From Bog-473 sp963779735 (GTDB lineage: Bacteria; Actinomycetota; Acidimicrobiia; Acidimicrobiales; RAAP-2), in contig CAVZZJ010000007.1 of assembly GCA_963779735.1 (NCBI GenBank), forward strand, positions 248,001 through 312,000: DNA of 64,000 nt. Direction: 5' to 3'. Below the pieces are notes generated by a model. The model saw only the letters and a program-made list of their open reading frames with translations. It ran no database searches and was not told the origin of the DNA. Position numbers and translations under genes: made by a program. Positions 1 to 9,351 of this stretch are shown piece after piece (positions within the stretch are counted from its first letter, which is position 1; every line of letters begins with the position of its first letter).

Positions 1-876
1 CGTCCGGGGTGCGCTTCGAAGGCCACCATCCCCACGAGCGCCCCGATCTGTGGAAGATCTACCTGCGGGAGGCGGAGGGTCGGTATCGCAACTTCGGCTT
101 CGAGGGCAAGCTGCACCTGCAGGAACTCGAGGAGGGCAACGGCGTACCGCTGTTCTTTTTGGGCATCGACGATCGAGGCCACGCTGTGGCGGGAGTTCGC
201 TGTCACGGCCCGTTCGAATCGAGTCATCAGGCCTTCATACTCAGGGAGATGGGCGGATCGACCGAGATCGACATGATCGCCCGCACCATCGACGCCGGGA
301 TCCGACTGGGTGTCATCGAGATAAAGGGTGCGTGGTCCAAGGGCGAGTCGGCCACCGGCCACCGGCTCATAGAGGCCATCGCCCGTGCGGCCACGCACTC
401 CATGAACTGGCTCGGGGCCGAGCACGCCGTCGCGTCGATCGCGGACACCCTCCTTCCCGCCGGCACCGGGACGGGCGGCAGGATGTTGGGTTCTTCGTCA
501 GTTCCCTTCCCCGACGAGCGCTACCGGACCGTCGCGCTCATGTGGCACAGGGCGCGCAGCTTGGAGTTGAGCACGCCCGAGCAGCGTCAGGCGTTGCGGG
601 TCGAGGCCGAGCAGCTTTCTCGTGGTCCCGACACAGTCCGGGTGGGACCGATCGCCTCGGACCCCAAGCACACGAAGGCCTGGCGGCCGATGGTCCTCGA
701 CGTCCGGCTGAGAGACCAGCGCGAGGTGCTGCGAGTGCTGAGGGGCGACCCCGATCTGCAGGTCATCGACCGTCTCGACGGGCAGCGCGGCGCAGCTCTC
801 GGATATAAAGCCGACGCCTCCAGCCTCGCTCGACGAGGAAGGCTATCGCTGGATCTACTACCCCTGGCGACGAGCG
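1..876 (+). pseudogene. N-terminal part of an Rv1355c-like protein, 5' partial and frameshifted
   Basis: An open frame enters from the left edge (first in-window start GTG at 9) and codes for about 265 residues with good actinobacterial codon use until roughly position 800. Beyond that, the same frame turns into Arg/Pro/Gly-rich nonsense until its stop at 1256. The coding signal passes to another frame, open from 742, which carries the ThiF domain listed next. As I recall Rv1355c of M. tuberculosis, a segment like DPDLQVIDRLDGQR directly precedes the YYPWRR segment in one polypeptide; here these lie in two frames. One extra base, or two missing, near 790-802 explains this. The 5' half resembles an acyltransferase-like N-terminal region, weakly recognised. 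A sequencing indel is the main alternative to a true pseudogene. Confidence 0.6.
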
Positions 877-2826
877 GTGGTGCGGCTGCTCGGACCTCGC
901 TCCTTCGGCATGCTCCGACTCGACCGCAACCGCAACAAGCTGACCCGGGCCGAGCAGGCCCGACAGCGCATGCTCCGTATCGGGGTGGTCGGCCTCAGCG
1001 GAGGCCACACGATCGCCCACGTCCTGGCCATGGAGGGCCTGGCGGGGGAGCTCCGCTTGGCCGACTTCGACACGCTGGAGCTGTCCAATCTGAACCGCAT
1101 TCCGGCCAGCGTGCTCGACCTCGGCGTCAACAAGGCCGTGGTGGCCGCCCGTCGCATAGGGGAGATCGACCCGTACCAGCGCGTGACGATGATCCCCGAG
1201 GGCGTCCGTCCGGACAACCTCGAGGCCTTCCTCGACGGTCTCGATCTGGTCATTGAGGAGTGTGACTCCCTGGACGTGAAGGTGCTCGTGCGCGAGGCGG
1301 CCCGGGAGCGACGGATCCCGGTGATCATGGAGACGAGCGATCGGGGAATCCTCGATGTCGAGCGGTTCGACCTCGATCCCGATCGGCCGCTCTTTCACGG
1401 CCTCCTGCAGGGAGTGCACTCGAGCGACCTTGCCGGGCTATCGGTCCAGCAGAAGGCGCCCTATTTGCTGCGCATACTGGGTGCATCGGACATCTCCTCG
1501 CGAGGGGCCGCATCGCTCCTCGAGGTCGGGGAATCGGTCACCGGCTGGCCCCAGCTCGGCAGCGAGGTGACGCTCGGGGCGGCGACGGCGGCCGCCGCCG
1601 TGCGGCGGCTCGGCCAGAACGGGGAGCTGCCCTCCGGTCGCGTTCGCTTCGACATGGAAGAGGTGCTCTCCGGCATCGGCGTCGTCGAGACCGATGCCCA
1701 TGCCGATGCCGATTTCGAGTGTGAGCCTCCCGAGGCGAGAGCGGACCTTCCGTTGCCGGCCGGTGCCGATCCGGTCGAGATCATCGTTGACGCGGCGCGT
1801 TGGGCCCCGTCGGGCGGGAACATCCAGCCTTGGCGGTTCGAAGCCGACGCGAGCGAGATCCGCATGTACCTCGTTCCCGAGCGCTCGACCACCATGGACG
1901 TGCGTCACCGGGGGAGCTACGTGGCCATCGGCGCCGCTCTCTTCAACGCCCGCGTGGCGGCGGCATCGCTGAAGAACCTCGGCGACTACCGCCTGTTCCC
2001 CGAGGGATCACCCTCGCATCACGTGGCGACCCTCTACATGGGGGAGACGACCGACCATGAGATCGCCCGTCTGGAGCCGCGGGTGCGGACGAGAGTCGCA
2101 AACCGCCAGATGGGCGACACGTCGCCCATCGACGAAGAGATCCTCCAACTGCTCTCGCGGGGGGTCAAGCAAGAGGGGGTGCAGCTTCGAGTCCTGTCCG
2201 ACCGGGACCGGATCGAAGAGATGGCGGTGTTGCTGGGTGAGTCCGATCGTATTCGCTTCCTGTTGCCCAAGCTGTTCCACGAAATGGTCGGGGAGTTGCG
2301 CTTTCCGGGAATCGACACCCTCGAAGAGGGCCTCGATGTCCGTTCACTCGAACTGTCGCCGCCCGAGCTGGCTGCGCTCGACCTCCTTCGTCGCGACGAC
2401 GTCGTGAGCCATCTGGGCGAATGGCAGGCAGGCCAGGGACTCGGCGAACGCACCCGGATCGCGGTCTGCTCGAGCTCTGCCCTGGCCGTGGTCACGGTGC
2501 CCCGTCCGGAACCGGCCTGGTACGTCCGGGGCGGATCGGCCGTGGAGCGCCTGTGGCTGACCGCTGACCTTCACGGTCTGGCGGTGCAGCCCGTGTCGCC
2601 CGTGTTCCTCTACGCCGCCGAGGAGAAGGACTTCCTCTCCCTGGCTGGCGAACGCCACGCCGACGCCGTCATCGGCCTCTCGAAGCGCTTCGATGACTTC
2701 TGGGAGTTGGGCGACGGCGAGCAGGTGGCACTGCTGCTGCGACTGAGCCATGCGCCACCGCCATCGGTCCGCAGCGCTCGACTTCCCCTCAGCCATCTCT
2801 TGAGTCGTGAGATGGAAATGGCCTGA
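877..2826 (+). CDS. ThiF/E1-like adenylation domain fused to nitroreductase domain (Rv1355c family)
   Basis: The 649 residues after ATG 877 hold two domains. Residues about 30-250 are a ThiF/MoeB/E1-type Rossmann fold with a GLSGG nucleotide loop near residue 40 and a DFDTLELSNLNR segment typical of the family. Residues about 299-640 are a nitroreductase-like FMN domain starting at the AARWAPSGGNIQPW motif. This order matches the mycobacterial Rv1355c family, whose substrate is unknown. ATG 877 is unlikely to be the native start, because the frame is coding back to about 802 (SDIKP...YYPWRR) and then continues into the upstream frame through an apparent frameshift. Nothing in the surroundings identifies a pathway. 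The domain calls are firm; the function is not known. Confidence 0.8.
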   Translation: MVRLLGPRSFGMLRLDRNRNKLTRAEQARQRMLRIGVVGLSGGHTIAHVLAMEGLAGELRLADFDTLELSNLNRIPASVLDLGVNKAVVAARRIGEIDPYQRVTMIPEGVRPDNLEAFLDGLDLVIEECDSLDVKVLVREAARERRIPVIMETSDRGILDVERFDLDPDRPLFHGLLQGVHSSDLAGLSVQQKAPYLLRILGASDISSRGAASLLEVGESVTGWPQLGSEVTLGAATAAAAVRRLGQNGELPSGRVRFDMEEVLSGIGVVETDAHADADFECEPPEARADLPLPAGADPVEIIVDAARWAPSGGNIQPWRFEADASEIRMYLVPERSTTMDVRHRGSYVAIGAALFNARVAAASLKNLGDYRLFPEGSPSHHVATLYMGETTDHEIARLEPRVRTRVANRQMGDTSPIDEEILQLLSRGVKQEGVQLRVLSDRDRIEEMAVLLGESDRIRFLLPKLFHEMVGELRFPGIDTLEEGLDVRSLELSPPELAALDLLRRDDVVSHLGEWQAGQGLGERTRIAVCSSSALAVVTVPRPEPAWYVRGGSAVERLWLTADLHGLAVQPVSPVFLYAAEEKDFLSLAGERHADAVIGLSKRFDDFWELGDGEQVALLLRLSHAPPPSVRSARLPLSHLLSREMEMA

Positions 2827-2966
2827 GCCGAGATAAACCGTCTCCGAGCAGGGAATTCCATGGGCCGACTTCCCTTGCGATGACCGGTGTGGGATACTCA
2901 CACGAGGCAGGTGCCAGGAAAAAAAGCGCAGAACGCGACATAGAACCCTCGAGGGGGGGGTTCCCT

Positions 2967-5282
2967 ATGACAGATCTCCCCGACATCGTTCCCGGCGTCG
3001 CCGGCCTACAAACCCGTCTCGTCGTCGAGACGATAGCTCAGGTCGTCACCGGTGCGGAGATCGTCGACATCGTCGGAAGCCTGGACGAGACCGTCCCTGG
3101 CTTCGCTGCAGAGTCGTGGTCCCTGCCGGGGCTCGAGCATGCCCTGTCCCACATCCGCAAGCGGGTGGTGGGACAGCTCGGTGCCGGGTCCGGCCTCGCA
3201 CCGTTCGCCTGTGTCATCTCGAACGTGGCCTGGGGCGTTCTCGTGGAGCCGATACAGCTGCAAGACGGCACCCTCATCGGAGCACTGGTGGTGGCGCGGC
3301 AGGGCCGAGCGTGGTCCAGCCGGGAGCGTTCCCTCACCAAGGCCTTCGGCGGTCTGTTGAGCCACACCGTGACTCTGGCCGCCCGTGAGAGCAGCCTGTT
3401 GGACCAGCGCCGCCTGGACGAGCTCGTAGGGCAGGTCGCCGAGAAGCTCATGTCCGCGTCGTCGGGGACCCGCCAGGAGGTTCTCACCTGGACGACGCGC
3501 GTCTTGGCGGAGTTCCTCGGCGCCGACGTCGCCTTCCTCCGGCGCAACGACCACCGGCGAGGTCTCAGCATCCTCGAATCGGAGTGGCCGCCTCGTGAGG
3601 TGGTCAACCCCGATCCGCTCGGGGAGGTGCCCTTCGATGTAGATCCGGTTTTCGCTGCGACCAAGACGCTGCGGACGCCGTACTACCTCACCGGTGAGGA
3701 ACCGCCTGAGATGGACGCGCACGGCGACTACCTGGACCGGGTGGAGAAGGCATCCGGCGTGCAGCGGGTAGGGGGTGCGTGCGTGCCGCTGCTGTCCCCC
3801 GACAGCACGTGGGGAGTGCTGGCGTTCCTTCACTTCGGACTGCACGCCTGGACGCCCGAAGAGATCGGGGCCCTGCAGGCGATCGCATCCATGCTCATGC
3901 AGCTCGAGGCTCGAATTGACGCGGAGGCCCGCACCGAGCACATCGCGCTCCATGACGATCTGACGGGGCTGCCCAATCGGCGTTCCCTCCTCAGGGAGTT
4001 GGAAGTCCGCCTGGCTGACAACCGGTCTACCGCCATCCTCTTCTTCGACTTGGACCGCTTCAAGGTGATGAACGACTTCCTGGGCCACGCCAGCGGCGAC
4101 CGGGTGCTCACCACCATTGCCGACCGGATCCGCACCAGCATCAGGCCCCACGACTTCGCCTCCCGCCTGGGCGGGGACGAGTTCGTGATCCTGGTCGACG
4201 ACGCCAAGAGCGAGATGGAGGTGGCGGCGACGGCCTACCGCATCCTCGACATCATCGGTCAGCCGATCGACTTCGCCGGGCAGGAGGTCAGCCACACGGC
4301 GAGCATCGGCATCGTGTTGTCCACGCCCGGTGTCAAGAACGGAGTCGAGCTCCTAGGCTGGGCCGATGTGGCGCTGTACGCGGCCAAGCGGCAGGGACGC
4401 AACCAGGCAGTCGTCTTCGATGAGGTCCTACGGGAGTCGGTCAGCGAGCGGTCGCGCACCGAGCTGACGCTGCGGGAGGCCATAGACGGTGACGGGCTCC
4501 GGCTCCACTACCAACCCGAGGTCGACCTGCGTACGGGAAGGCTGATCGCGGTCGAGGCACTGGTCCGCTGGCAGCACCCCACGCGCGGCCTGCTCCCGGC
4601 GTCCGCCTTCATCACGGTGGCCGAGGAGACCGGCCTCGTGGTCGACATGGGCCGGTGGGTCTTTGCCGAGGCATGCCGCCAGCTCGCCTGCTGGCGGCGC
4701 GAGTACCCGGAACTGCCGCTCGTGGTCCGAGTCAACATGTCGCCGGCGCAGTTCGTGATCAGCGGCCTCGTCGAGTTCGTGGAGAACTGCCTGCGCGTCC
4801 ATCACATACCCGGCGAGCGCCTTTGCATCGAGATCACCGAGCACGCCGTCCTGCAAGAGCCCGAGCAGACGGCGCGCATACTGCGGGGGTTCCAGGCGCT
4901 GGGCGTGGAGGTTGCCATTGACGACTTCGGGACGGGCTACGCGTCGTTCTCGGAGCTGAAGCACCTCCCGGTCAACTTCTTGAAGCTGGACCAGACCTTC
5001 GTGGCGGGCATCGACTCGGACGCCAGCGACAAGGCCATCGTCGAGGCGATCATCCAACTCGGGCGGGCGCTCGATCTCGGTGTCATCGCCGAGGGGATTG
5101 AGTCCTTCGAGACCATCGACAAACTTCTCGAATTGGGATGCCATCGCGGCCAGGGGTACCTCATGTCGGTCCCGATGTCCGCCGAGGCTCTCACCCCGGT
5201 GCTCCGTTCCGGGTCCGTACCTCTTTCGGCGTTGCGTGCAGGTGGAAAGGTGGACTCCGCGTTGTCGGGCAGGTCTCAGTGA
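2967..5282 (+). CDS. GAF-GGDEF-EAL cyclic-di-GMP signalling protein
   Basis: A 771-residue cytosolic protein with no predicted membrane segment. Residues 1-360 look like two GAF-type sensory modules. The diguanylate cyclase domain follows: DDLTGLPNRRSLL signature, GGDEF near residue 402, and an RPHD inhibitory-site motif five residues before it. The phosphodiesterase domain has EAL near residue 530, then VNMS, IEITE, DDFGTGYAS, LKLD and AEGIE. All signature residues of both domains appear intact, so it could make and degrade c-di-GMP. ATG 2967 is chosen because a G-rich Shine-Dalgarno lies just upstream; the frame is open back to 2880. Its stop overlaps the next GGDEF gene by four bases (GTGA), indicating translational coupling. 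Confidence 0.93.
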   Translation: MTDLPDIVPGVAGLQTRLVVETIAQVVTGAEIVDIVGSLDETVPGFAAESWSLPGLEHALSHIRKRVVGQLGAGSGLAPFACVISNVAWGVLVEPIQLQDGTLIGALVVARQGRAWSSRERSLTKAFGGLLSHTVTLAARESSLLDQRRLDELVGQVAEKLMSASSGTRQEVLTWTTRVLAEFLGADVAFLRRNDHRRGLSILESEWPPREVVNPDPLGEVPFDVDPVFAATKTLRTPYYLTGEEPPEMDAHGDYLDRVEKASGVQRVGGACVPLLSPDSTWGVLAFLHFGLHAWTPEEIGALQAIASMLMQLEARIDAEARTEHIALHDDLTGLPNRRSLLRELEVRLADNRSTAILFFDLDRFKVMNDFLGHASGDRVLTTIADRIRTSIRPHDFASRLGGDEFVILVDDAKSEMEVAATAYRILDIIGQPIDFAGQEVSHTASIGIVLSTPGVKNGVELLGWADVALYAAKRQGRNQAVVFDEVLRESVSERSRTELTLREAIDGDGLRLHYQPEVDLRTGRLIAVEALVRWQHPTRGLLPASAFITVAEETGLVVDMGRWVFAEACRQLACWRREYPELPLVVRVNMSPAQFVISGLVEFVENCLRVHHIPGERLCIEITEHAVLQEPEQTARILRGFQALGVEVAIDDFGTGYASFSELKHLPVNFLKLDQTFVAGIDSDASDKAIVEAIIQLGRALDLGVIAEGIESFETIDKLLELGCHRGQGYLMSVPMSAEALTPVLRSGSVPLSALRAGGKVDSALSGRSQ

Positions 5283-6097
5283 CCTTGCTCGACGATCTCG
5301 TCCCCGGGGAGACCGACCCCAACGGTCAGGCTCACGAGCCCTGGGTCTTCTTGACCATGCTCGACCAGATGTCGAGCAGCGAGGTCAACATCGGGTTCAT
5401 CTACTCCGTCCTCGACCTGCTGGCTCGGCGATACCGTCTCACGGACGCCGTCGTCGTCCTCAGCGACGAGTCCCTCGGGACGCAGGCATTCCGCCTGGGC
5501 CAGAAGAGTCTGAACGGGGACTCGCCGGCGAGCTCGGCCAACTGCCCGGGCGTCTACTCCGAGCCCGACGTGGTTCCCAATGTCGTGCGCGACGTCGTCC
5601 GCAATGTGTGCCAGCTCGCGCTGACGCTGCACCTCGCCCGGCACAGTGCCGACCACGATCCGCTCACCAACATCGCAAACCGGAGGCACTTCGATACCGC
5701 CCTGCGCACCGCGTCGGTCCAGAGCGCTCGGTACGGATGGGCGTTCACGTTGGTCCTTATCGACCTGGACGGGTTCAAGGCCATCAACGACCGACTGGGG
5801 CACGCCGCCGGCGACGACATGCTGCGCTCGTTCGGCTGGGCGTTGCGTCGTTCCGTGCGCAGCGGCGACACCACGGCCCGTCTGGGCGGGGACGAGTTCG
5901 CCATCCTTTTGGCCAACGCGGAGGGCAGCGAGGTCCTGGCCTTCACCGAGCGGCTACGTTCATTGCTCGTGACCATTCCCGAACTCGACTTCTCCGTCGG
6001 CACCGCCTCGTCTCCCCAGGATTCGACCGACCCGACCGAGCTGTACCGCATCGCCGACGCCCGCCTGTACGAGAACAAGGGGATCATTCTCCTATGA
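5279..6097 (+). CDS. GGDEF diguanylate cyclase
   Basis: A 272-residue protein with an N-terminal region of about 120 residues that I do not recognise, followed by a diguanylate cyclase domain. The DPLTNIANRRHFD signature lies near residue 125, an RSGD allosteric I-site follows, and a canonical GGDEF lies near residue 202. It is probably an active cyclase making c-di-GMP from GTP. GTG 5279 sits in a GTGA overlap with the stop of the GGDEF-EAL gene; starts further upstream would lie deep inside that gene. Its own stop overlaps the next ATG (ATGA), so three genes form a coupled operon. The N-terminal part may be its sensor. Confidence 0.88.
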   Translation: MTLLDDLVPGETDPNGQAHEPWVFLTMLDQMSSSEVNIGFIYSVLDLLARRYRLTDAVVVLSDESLGTQAFRLGQKSLNGDSPASSANCPGVYSEPDVVPNVVRDVVRNVCQLALTLHLARHSADHDPLTNIANRRHFDTALRTASVQSARYGWAFTLVLIDLDGFKAINDRLGHAAGDDMLRSFGWALRRSVRSGDTTARLGGDEFAILLANAEGSEVLAFTERLRSLLVTIPELDFSVGTASSPQDSTDPTELYRIADARLYENKGIILL

Positions 6098-6753
6098 CCT
6101 CGACCATCGAAGAGGACTTCGAGCTCGAGCTCCGGTCCCTGCCGGGCGTGCTCAACGTGGGCATCAACCACCGCGAGAGCGGCGAGGTCGATTCGGTCGT
6201 GCTCTTCATCCGCAATCAGGATCCCGAGGCAGTCCGCGAGAGCGCGGCACAGGTGGCCAGCCTCTACTACCCCGATGCGGCGGTGGTGCTGGAGGAGGCC
6301 ACCGGCGAGCCCTCGGTGCGCAGCGGGAATGCGGCCCGGATCGTGCTCTTGCGAGCCGAGTTCAACCAGCACGATGGCATCAGCGAGGTGCAGCTGACGT
6401 TCGCCGGCCGGATCGGGACGGGTCGCTCGGGCAGCGGGCCGCTCATCGGCGGAGCCGAGGCGACCCTGGCGGCACTGCGCGACCTCGGGCATGTGATCCC
6501 CTTCTACCTCATGGGGGTCAGCCAGGTCGACACGGTGATCGGGTGCTCGGTGATCGTGGCGTTCCGGTCGGTCTCCAACGACGACGACCGCATGGGCATC
6601 GCCCGCTCCGATGATGACCTCGTCTCGGCGGCCAAGGCCACCCTCGACGCCTTGAACCGCTACATCTCGATGGACCCTGACCGGCCGCGCAAGGATGTCG
6701 GCGCCGCCGAACCGGCCCAGCCGGTGAACGGCTCGCCGGGCTACATCGACTGA
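6094..6753 (+). CDS. Conserved-looking protein of unknown function in a c-di-GMP operon
   Basis: A 219-residue soluble, acidic protein that I do not recognise. It starts at an ATG overlapping the stop of the GGDEF gene (ATGA), so it is translated with it. The central part (residues about 80-150) alternates hydrophobic strands with Gly/Ser-rich turns and ends in an IGCSVIVAFRS strand, suggesting an alpha/beta regulatory fold. The last 30 residues are low-complexity and polar. By position it may be a partner or effector of the two c-di-GMP enzymes, which is inference only. Confidence 0.75.
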   Translation: MTSTIEEDFELELRSLPGVLNVGINHRESGEVDSVVLFIRNQDPEAVRESAAQVASLYYPDAAVVLEEATGEPSVRSGNAARIVLLRAEFNQHDGISEVQLTFAGRIGTGRSGSGPLIGGAEATLAALRDLGHVIPFYLMGVSQVDTVIGCSVIVAFRSVSNDDDRMGIARSDDDLVSAAKATLDALNRYISMDPDRPRKDVGAAEPAQPVNGSPGYID

Positions 6754-6810
6754 CGCGACCGCCGGCCGGAGCCGGCAGATCCGACCGACCGCCGGTGTTA
6801 CCGTGGGACG

Positions 6811-7803
6811 ATGGACCACGCGCGGCTCGGCAGCACCGGACTTCTCGTCTCCCGGCTCTGCCTTGGCACCATGACGTTCGGTCTGCAGTGCGACGAGGCC
6901 ACGTCGTCCGCCATCATGGACCGGGCCGCCGAGGGCGGCATCACCTTTGTCGACACCGCCGACGTCTACCCGCTGGGTGGGGGGCGCTCGACGGTGGGCC
7001 GGACCGAGGAGATCGTCGGCCGCTGGCTGCGGGGCAAGAGGGACCGCTTCGTGGTGGCGACCAAGTGCGTGGGGCGCACCGGTCCTGCCGCATGGGATCA
7101 GGGTGCGTCGAGGAAGCACATCATGGCGGCGGTCGACGACTCGTTGCGGCGACTGGCCACCGACTACATCGACCTCTACCAGCTCCACCATCCGGACCCC
7201 GCCACTCCGATTGACGAGACACTGGCGGCCCTCGATGACCTCGTCCGTTCGGGCAAGGTCCGCTATGTTGGCTGCTCCAACTTCCTGGCCTATCAGCTAG
7301 CCCTGGCGCTCGGGCGGAGCGAGGCGCGCCATCTGGTGCGCTTCGACTCGGTACAACCCCGTTACAACCTGTTGTTCCGCCAGATCGAGCGCGAGCTGAT
7401 CCCACTGTGCACCGAGGAGGGGCTGGGGATCATTCCCTACAACCCGATCGCCGGCGGCCTGCTGTCGGGGAAGCACGACCACTCGGCGCCGCCGCCCGAA
7501 GGCACACGCTTCGCGTTGGGCAGCGCCGCCGCCGCGTATCAAGAGCGCTACTGGCACGACAGGGAGTTCGCCACGGTGGAGGAGCTGCGCAAGGTCGCGG
7601 AGCGGGAGAACACCACGCTGGTGACGCTCTCCGTGGCGTGGGTCCAGGCCAACCCGGCCGTTACCTCCGCCATCGTGGGTGCGAGCAGGCCAGAGCAGCT
7701 CGACGCCAGCCTGGCGGCGTCCGACTTCGTCATGTCCCCCGAGCTCAAGAGCGAGCTCGACGAAGTGAGCAAGTCGTACCGACTCGGCGACGCTGCTCGC
7801 TGA
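6811..7803 (+). CDS. Aldo/keto reductase
   Basis: A 330-residue NADPH-dependent oxidoreductase of the aldo/keto reductase superfamily. The N-terminus LGSTGLLVSRLCLGTMTFG is typical. The catalytic tetrad is visible: Asp and Tyr in DTADVY, Lys in VVATK and His in YQLHHPD. GCSNF in the middle and the C-terminal IVGASRPEQL cofactor-binding segment are also present. The closest type is the YajO/Tas-like group; the substrate cannot be told. It is a monocistronic-looking gene, followed after 44 bp by a tiny basic protein. Confidence 0.92.
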   Translation: MDHARLGSTGLLVSRLCLGTMTFGLQCDEATSSAIMDRAAEGGITFVDTADVYPLGGGRSTVGRTEEIVGRWLRGKRDRFVVATKCVGRTGPAAWDQGASRKHIMAAVDDSLRRLATDYIDLYQLHHPDPATPIDETLAALDDLVRSGKVRYVGCSNFLAYQLALALGRSEARHLVRFDSVQPRYNLLFRQIERELIPLCTEEGLGIIPYNPIAGGLLSGKHDHSAPPPEGTRFALGSAAAAYQERYWHDREFATVEELRKVAERENTTLVTLSVAWVQANPAVTSAIVGASRPEQLDASLAASDFVMSPELKSELDEVSKSYRLGDAAR

Positions 7804-7847
7804 ACCCACCGACCCGCCGAGCATCGACCACCAGTAGGGAGAGCGAA

Positions 7848-7961
7848 ATGCCTGAGAAGTCACCGCAGAGGCCGGCCGGGAAGAAGCCCGGCAAGTCACT
7901 CAAGGAGAAAAGGGAGGCGAAGCGCGAGAAGAAGGGGAGCCGGGCCGGCTCGGGACGCTGA
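7848..7961 (+). CDS. Very small Lys/Arg-rich protein
   Basis: A 37-residue open frame of strongly basic composition (KKPGKSLKEKREAKREKK). It has an AGGGAG Shine-Dalgarno about seven bases before ATG 7848 and ends six bases before the next gene's TTG start. I recall similar tiny basic proteins in actinobacterial genomes next to phosphatase or reductase genes, with no known function. The good ribosome binding site and tight spacing support it being translated. Confidence 0.6.
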   Translation: MPEKSPQRPAGKKPGKSLKEKREAKREKKGSRAGSGR

Positions 7962-7966
7962 GCGCA

Positions 7967-8758
7967 TTGCCCCACAAGACGCGGCCGGCGCCGCTTCGAG
8001 GCACCTGGGTCGTCGACCTCGATGGCGTGATCTGGCTCACCGGCGAGCCGATCGAAGGCGTGGACGGGGCCGTCGCGTCGCTACACGAGGCGGGCGTACG
8101 GGTGCTGTTCGCCACGAACAATTCGGCGCCCACCCGGGCCGAGCTCCATGAACGCCTGGCCCGCTGCGGCATCGCGGCGGACGACACCGATCTGCTCAGT
8201 TCGGCCGACGTCGCCGCCGAGATGCTGCCGGTCGGCTCCTCCGCCCTCGTCCTGGCCGAGGGCGGCGTGCGCGAGTCCCTCGCCAAGCGGGGTGTGATCA
8301 TCGTCGAGTCCGGACCGGCCGATGCGGTGGTGGTGGGATGGACCAGGTCCTTCACCTTCGACAGCATCGCCCTGGCCGCCCGCACCGTGCGCGAGGGGGC
8401 GCGCCTGATCGGCACCAACGAGGACCCCACGCATCCGACACCCCACGGCCTGCTTCCCGGCAGCGGGGCCCTGTTGGCCGCCGTGGCGACGGCGGCGGAG
8501 GCCATCCCCGAAGTTGCCGGCAAACCGCACCGCCCCACCTCGGACGCCATACGGGCCCGGGCGACCGACCTCACGCTGGTGGTGGGCGACCGCCCCTCCA
8601 CGGACGGGGCGTTGGCCCGGCAGCTGGGCGTGCCCTTCGCCCTGGTGCTCTCCGGTGTGACCGGCGCCGACGGCGTGCCGTCGGACCCCGCCCCCGACAC
8701 CGTCGCCGTCGACCTGGCCGGACTCGTGCACGCCGCACTGGGCGCGCGGGCCCGGTAG
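7967..8758 (+). CDS. HAD-superfamily phosphatase, NagD/PGP-like
   Basis: A 263-residue HAD-fold hydrolase of the class IIA (NagD/p-nitrophenyl phosphatase) type. Motif I is VVDLDGVIWL with the nucleophile Asp and the acid/base Asp two residues on. Motif II is LFATNNS, and the C-terminal VVGDRPSTD is motif IV. The family dephosphorylates small phosphorylated metabolites such as 2-phosphoglycolate or glycerol phosphate. In M. tuberculosis the equivalent is Rv1692, also upstream of tlyA. The start is TTG 7967, with no strong Shine-Dalgarno; it gives the usual short lead into motif I. Confidence 0.85.
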   Translation: MPHKTRPAPLRGTWVVDLDGVIWLTGEPIEGVDGAVASLHEAGVRVLFATNNSAPTRAELHERLARCGIAADDTDLLSSADVAAEMLPVGSSALVLAEGGVRESLAKRGVIIVESGPADAVVVGWTRSFTFDSIALAARTVREGARLIGTNEDPTHPTPHGLLPGSGALLAAVATAAEAIPEVAGKPHRPTSDAIRARATDLTLVVGDRPSTDGALARQLGVPFALVLSGVTGADGVPSDPAPDTVAVDLAGLVHAALGARAR

Positions 8759-8799
8759 TGCTTGCTATCAGCTAGCACGTGGGCAGATACGCTGTGGGC

Positions 8800-9351
8800 A
8801 TGGCGAGCAACGAACGGATCAAGAAGTACCTCGACGCCGGGACGGTGTTGGGCCAGGTCACTCGGGCTCGCGCCGAAGAGATAGTTCGGGAATTGGCGAA
8901 CGCCGGAGACATCCAGCGCGACCAGGCACAGGAGTGGGTGGACAACTTGATCGAGCGAAGCCGGAAGACGAGCGAGCAGATTCTCGACCTGGTACGACAC
9001 GAGGTGTCGGAGCAGCTCAAGAAGATCGACGCCAGCTCGTTGGAGGCGCTGGCCGGGCAGGTGGCGGACCTCCTCAAGCGTACGGCCACCGCGGGCCGGG
9101 CCGCCACGGCCGACGTCGCCGCCCAGGCGAGGAAGGTGGCACCCAGCGCCAAGACGACGGCCCCGCCAAAGAAGGCGCCGGCCACCAAGACGGCCGCCAA
9201 GAAGGCGCCGGCCACCAAGAAGAGTGCCGCCCCAGAGGCCGCCGCCCCAGAGGCCGCCGCCCCAGAGGCCGCCGCCCCAGAGGCCGCTGCCCCAGAGGCC
9301 GCCGCCCCAGAGGCACCCAACACCCCCGACGCCCCCGGGTCGAGCACCTGA
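8800..9351 (+). CDS. Coiled-coil protein with alanine/lysine/proline-rich tail (phasin-like)
   Basis: A 183-residue protein. Residues 1-100 are helical and charged with long heptad-like stretches, reminiscent of the polyhydroxyalkanoate-regulator/phasin family. The tail is first Lys/Ala-Pro rich (KKAPATK repeats, histone-H1-like) and then an AAPEA pentapeptide array. ATG 8800 is chosen; GTG 8779 is an in-frame alternative. It sits between the phosphatase and tlyA, where actinobacteria often carry a small helical protein. Its stop overlaps the proposed CTG start of tlyA. The function is uncertain; the basic tail could bind nucleic acid or anionic surfaces. Confidence 0.75.
   Translation: MASNERIKKYLDAGTVLGQVTRARAEEIVRELANAGDIQRDQAQEWVDNLIERSRKTSEQILDLVRHEVSEQLKKIDASSLEALAGQVADLLKRTATAGRAATADVAAQARKVAPSAKTTAPPKKAPATKTAAKKAPATKKSAAPEAAAPEAAAPEAAAPEAAAPEAAAPEAPNTPDAPGSST
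9226..9315 (+). repeat. 15-bp coding tandem repeat (six units, AAPEA)
   Basis: Six back-to-back copies of GCCGCCCCAGAGGCC run from 9226. The fifth differs by one base and the last is cut by one substitution. In frame they encode alanine-alanine-proline-glutamate-alanine, the acidic end of the upstream protein's tail. Near identity at wobble positions indicates recent expansion by slippage. Confidence 0.95.
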
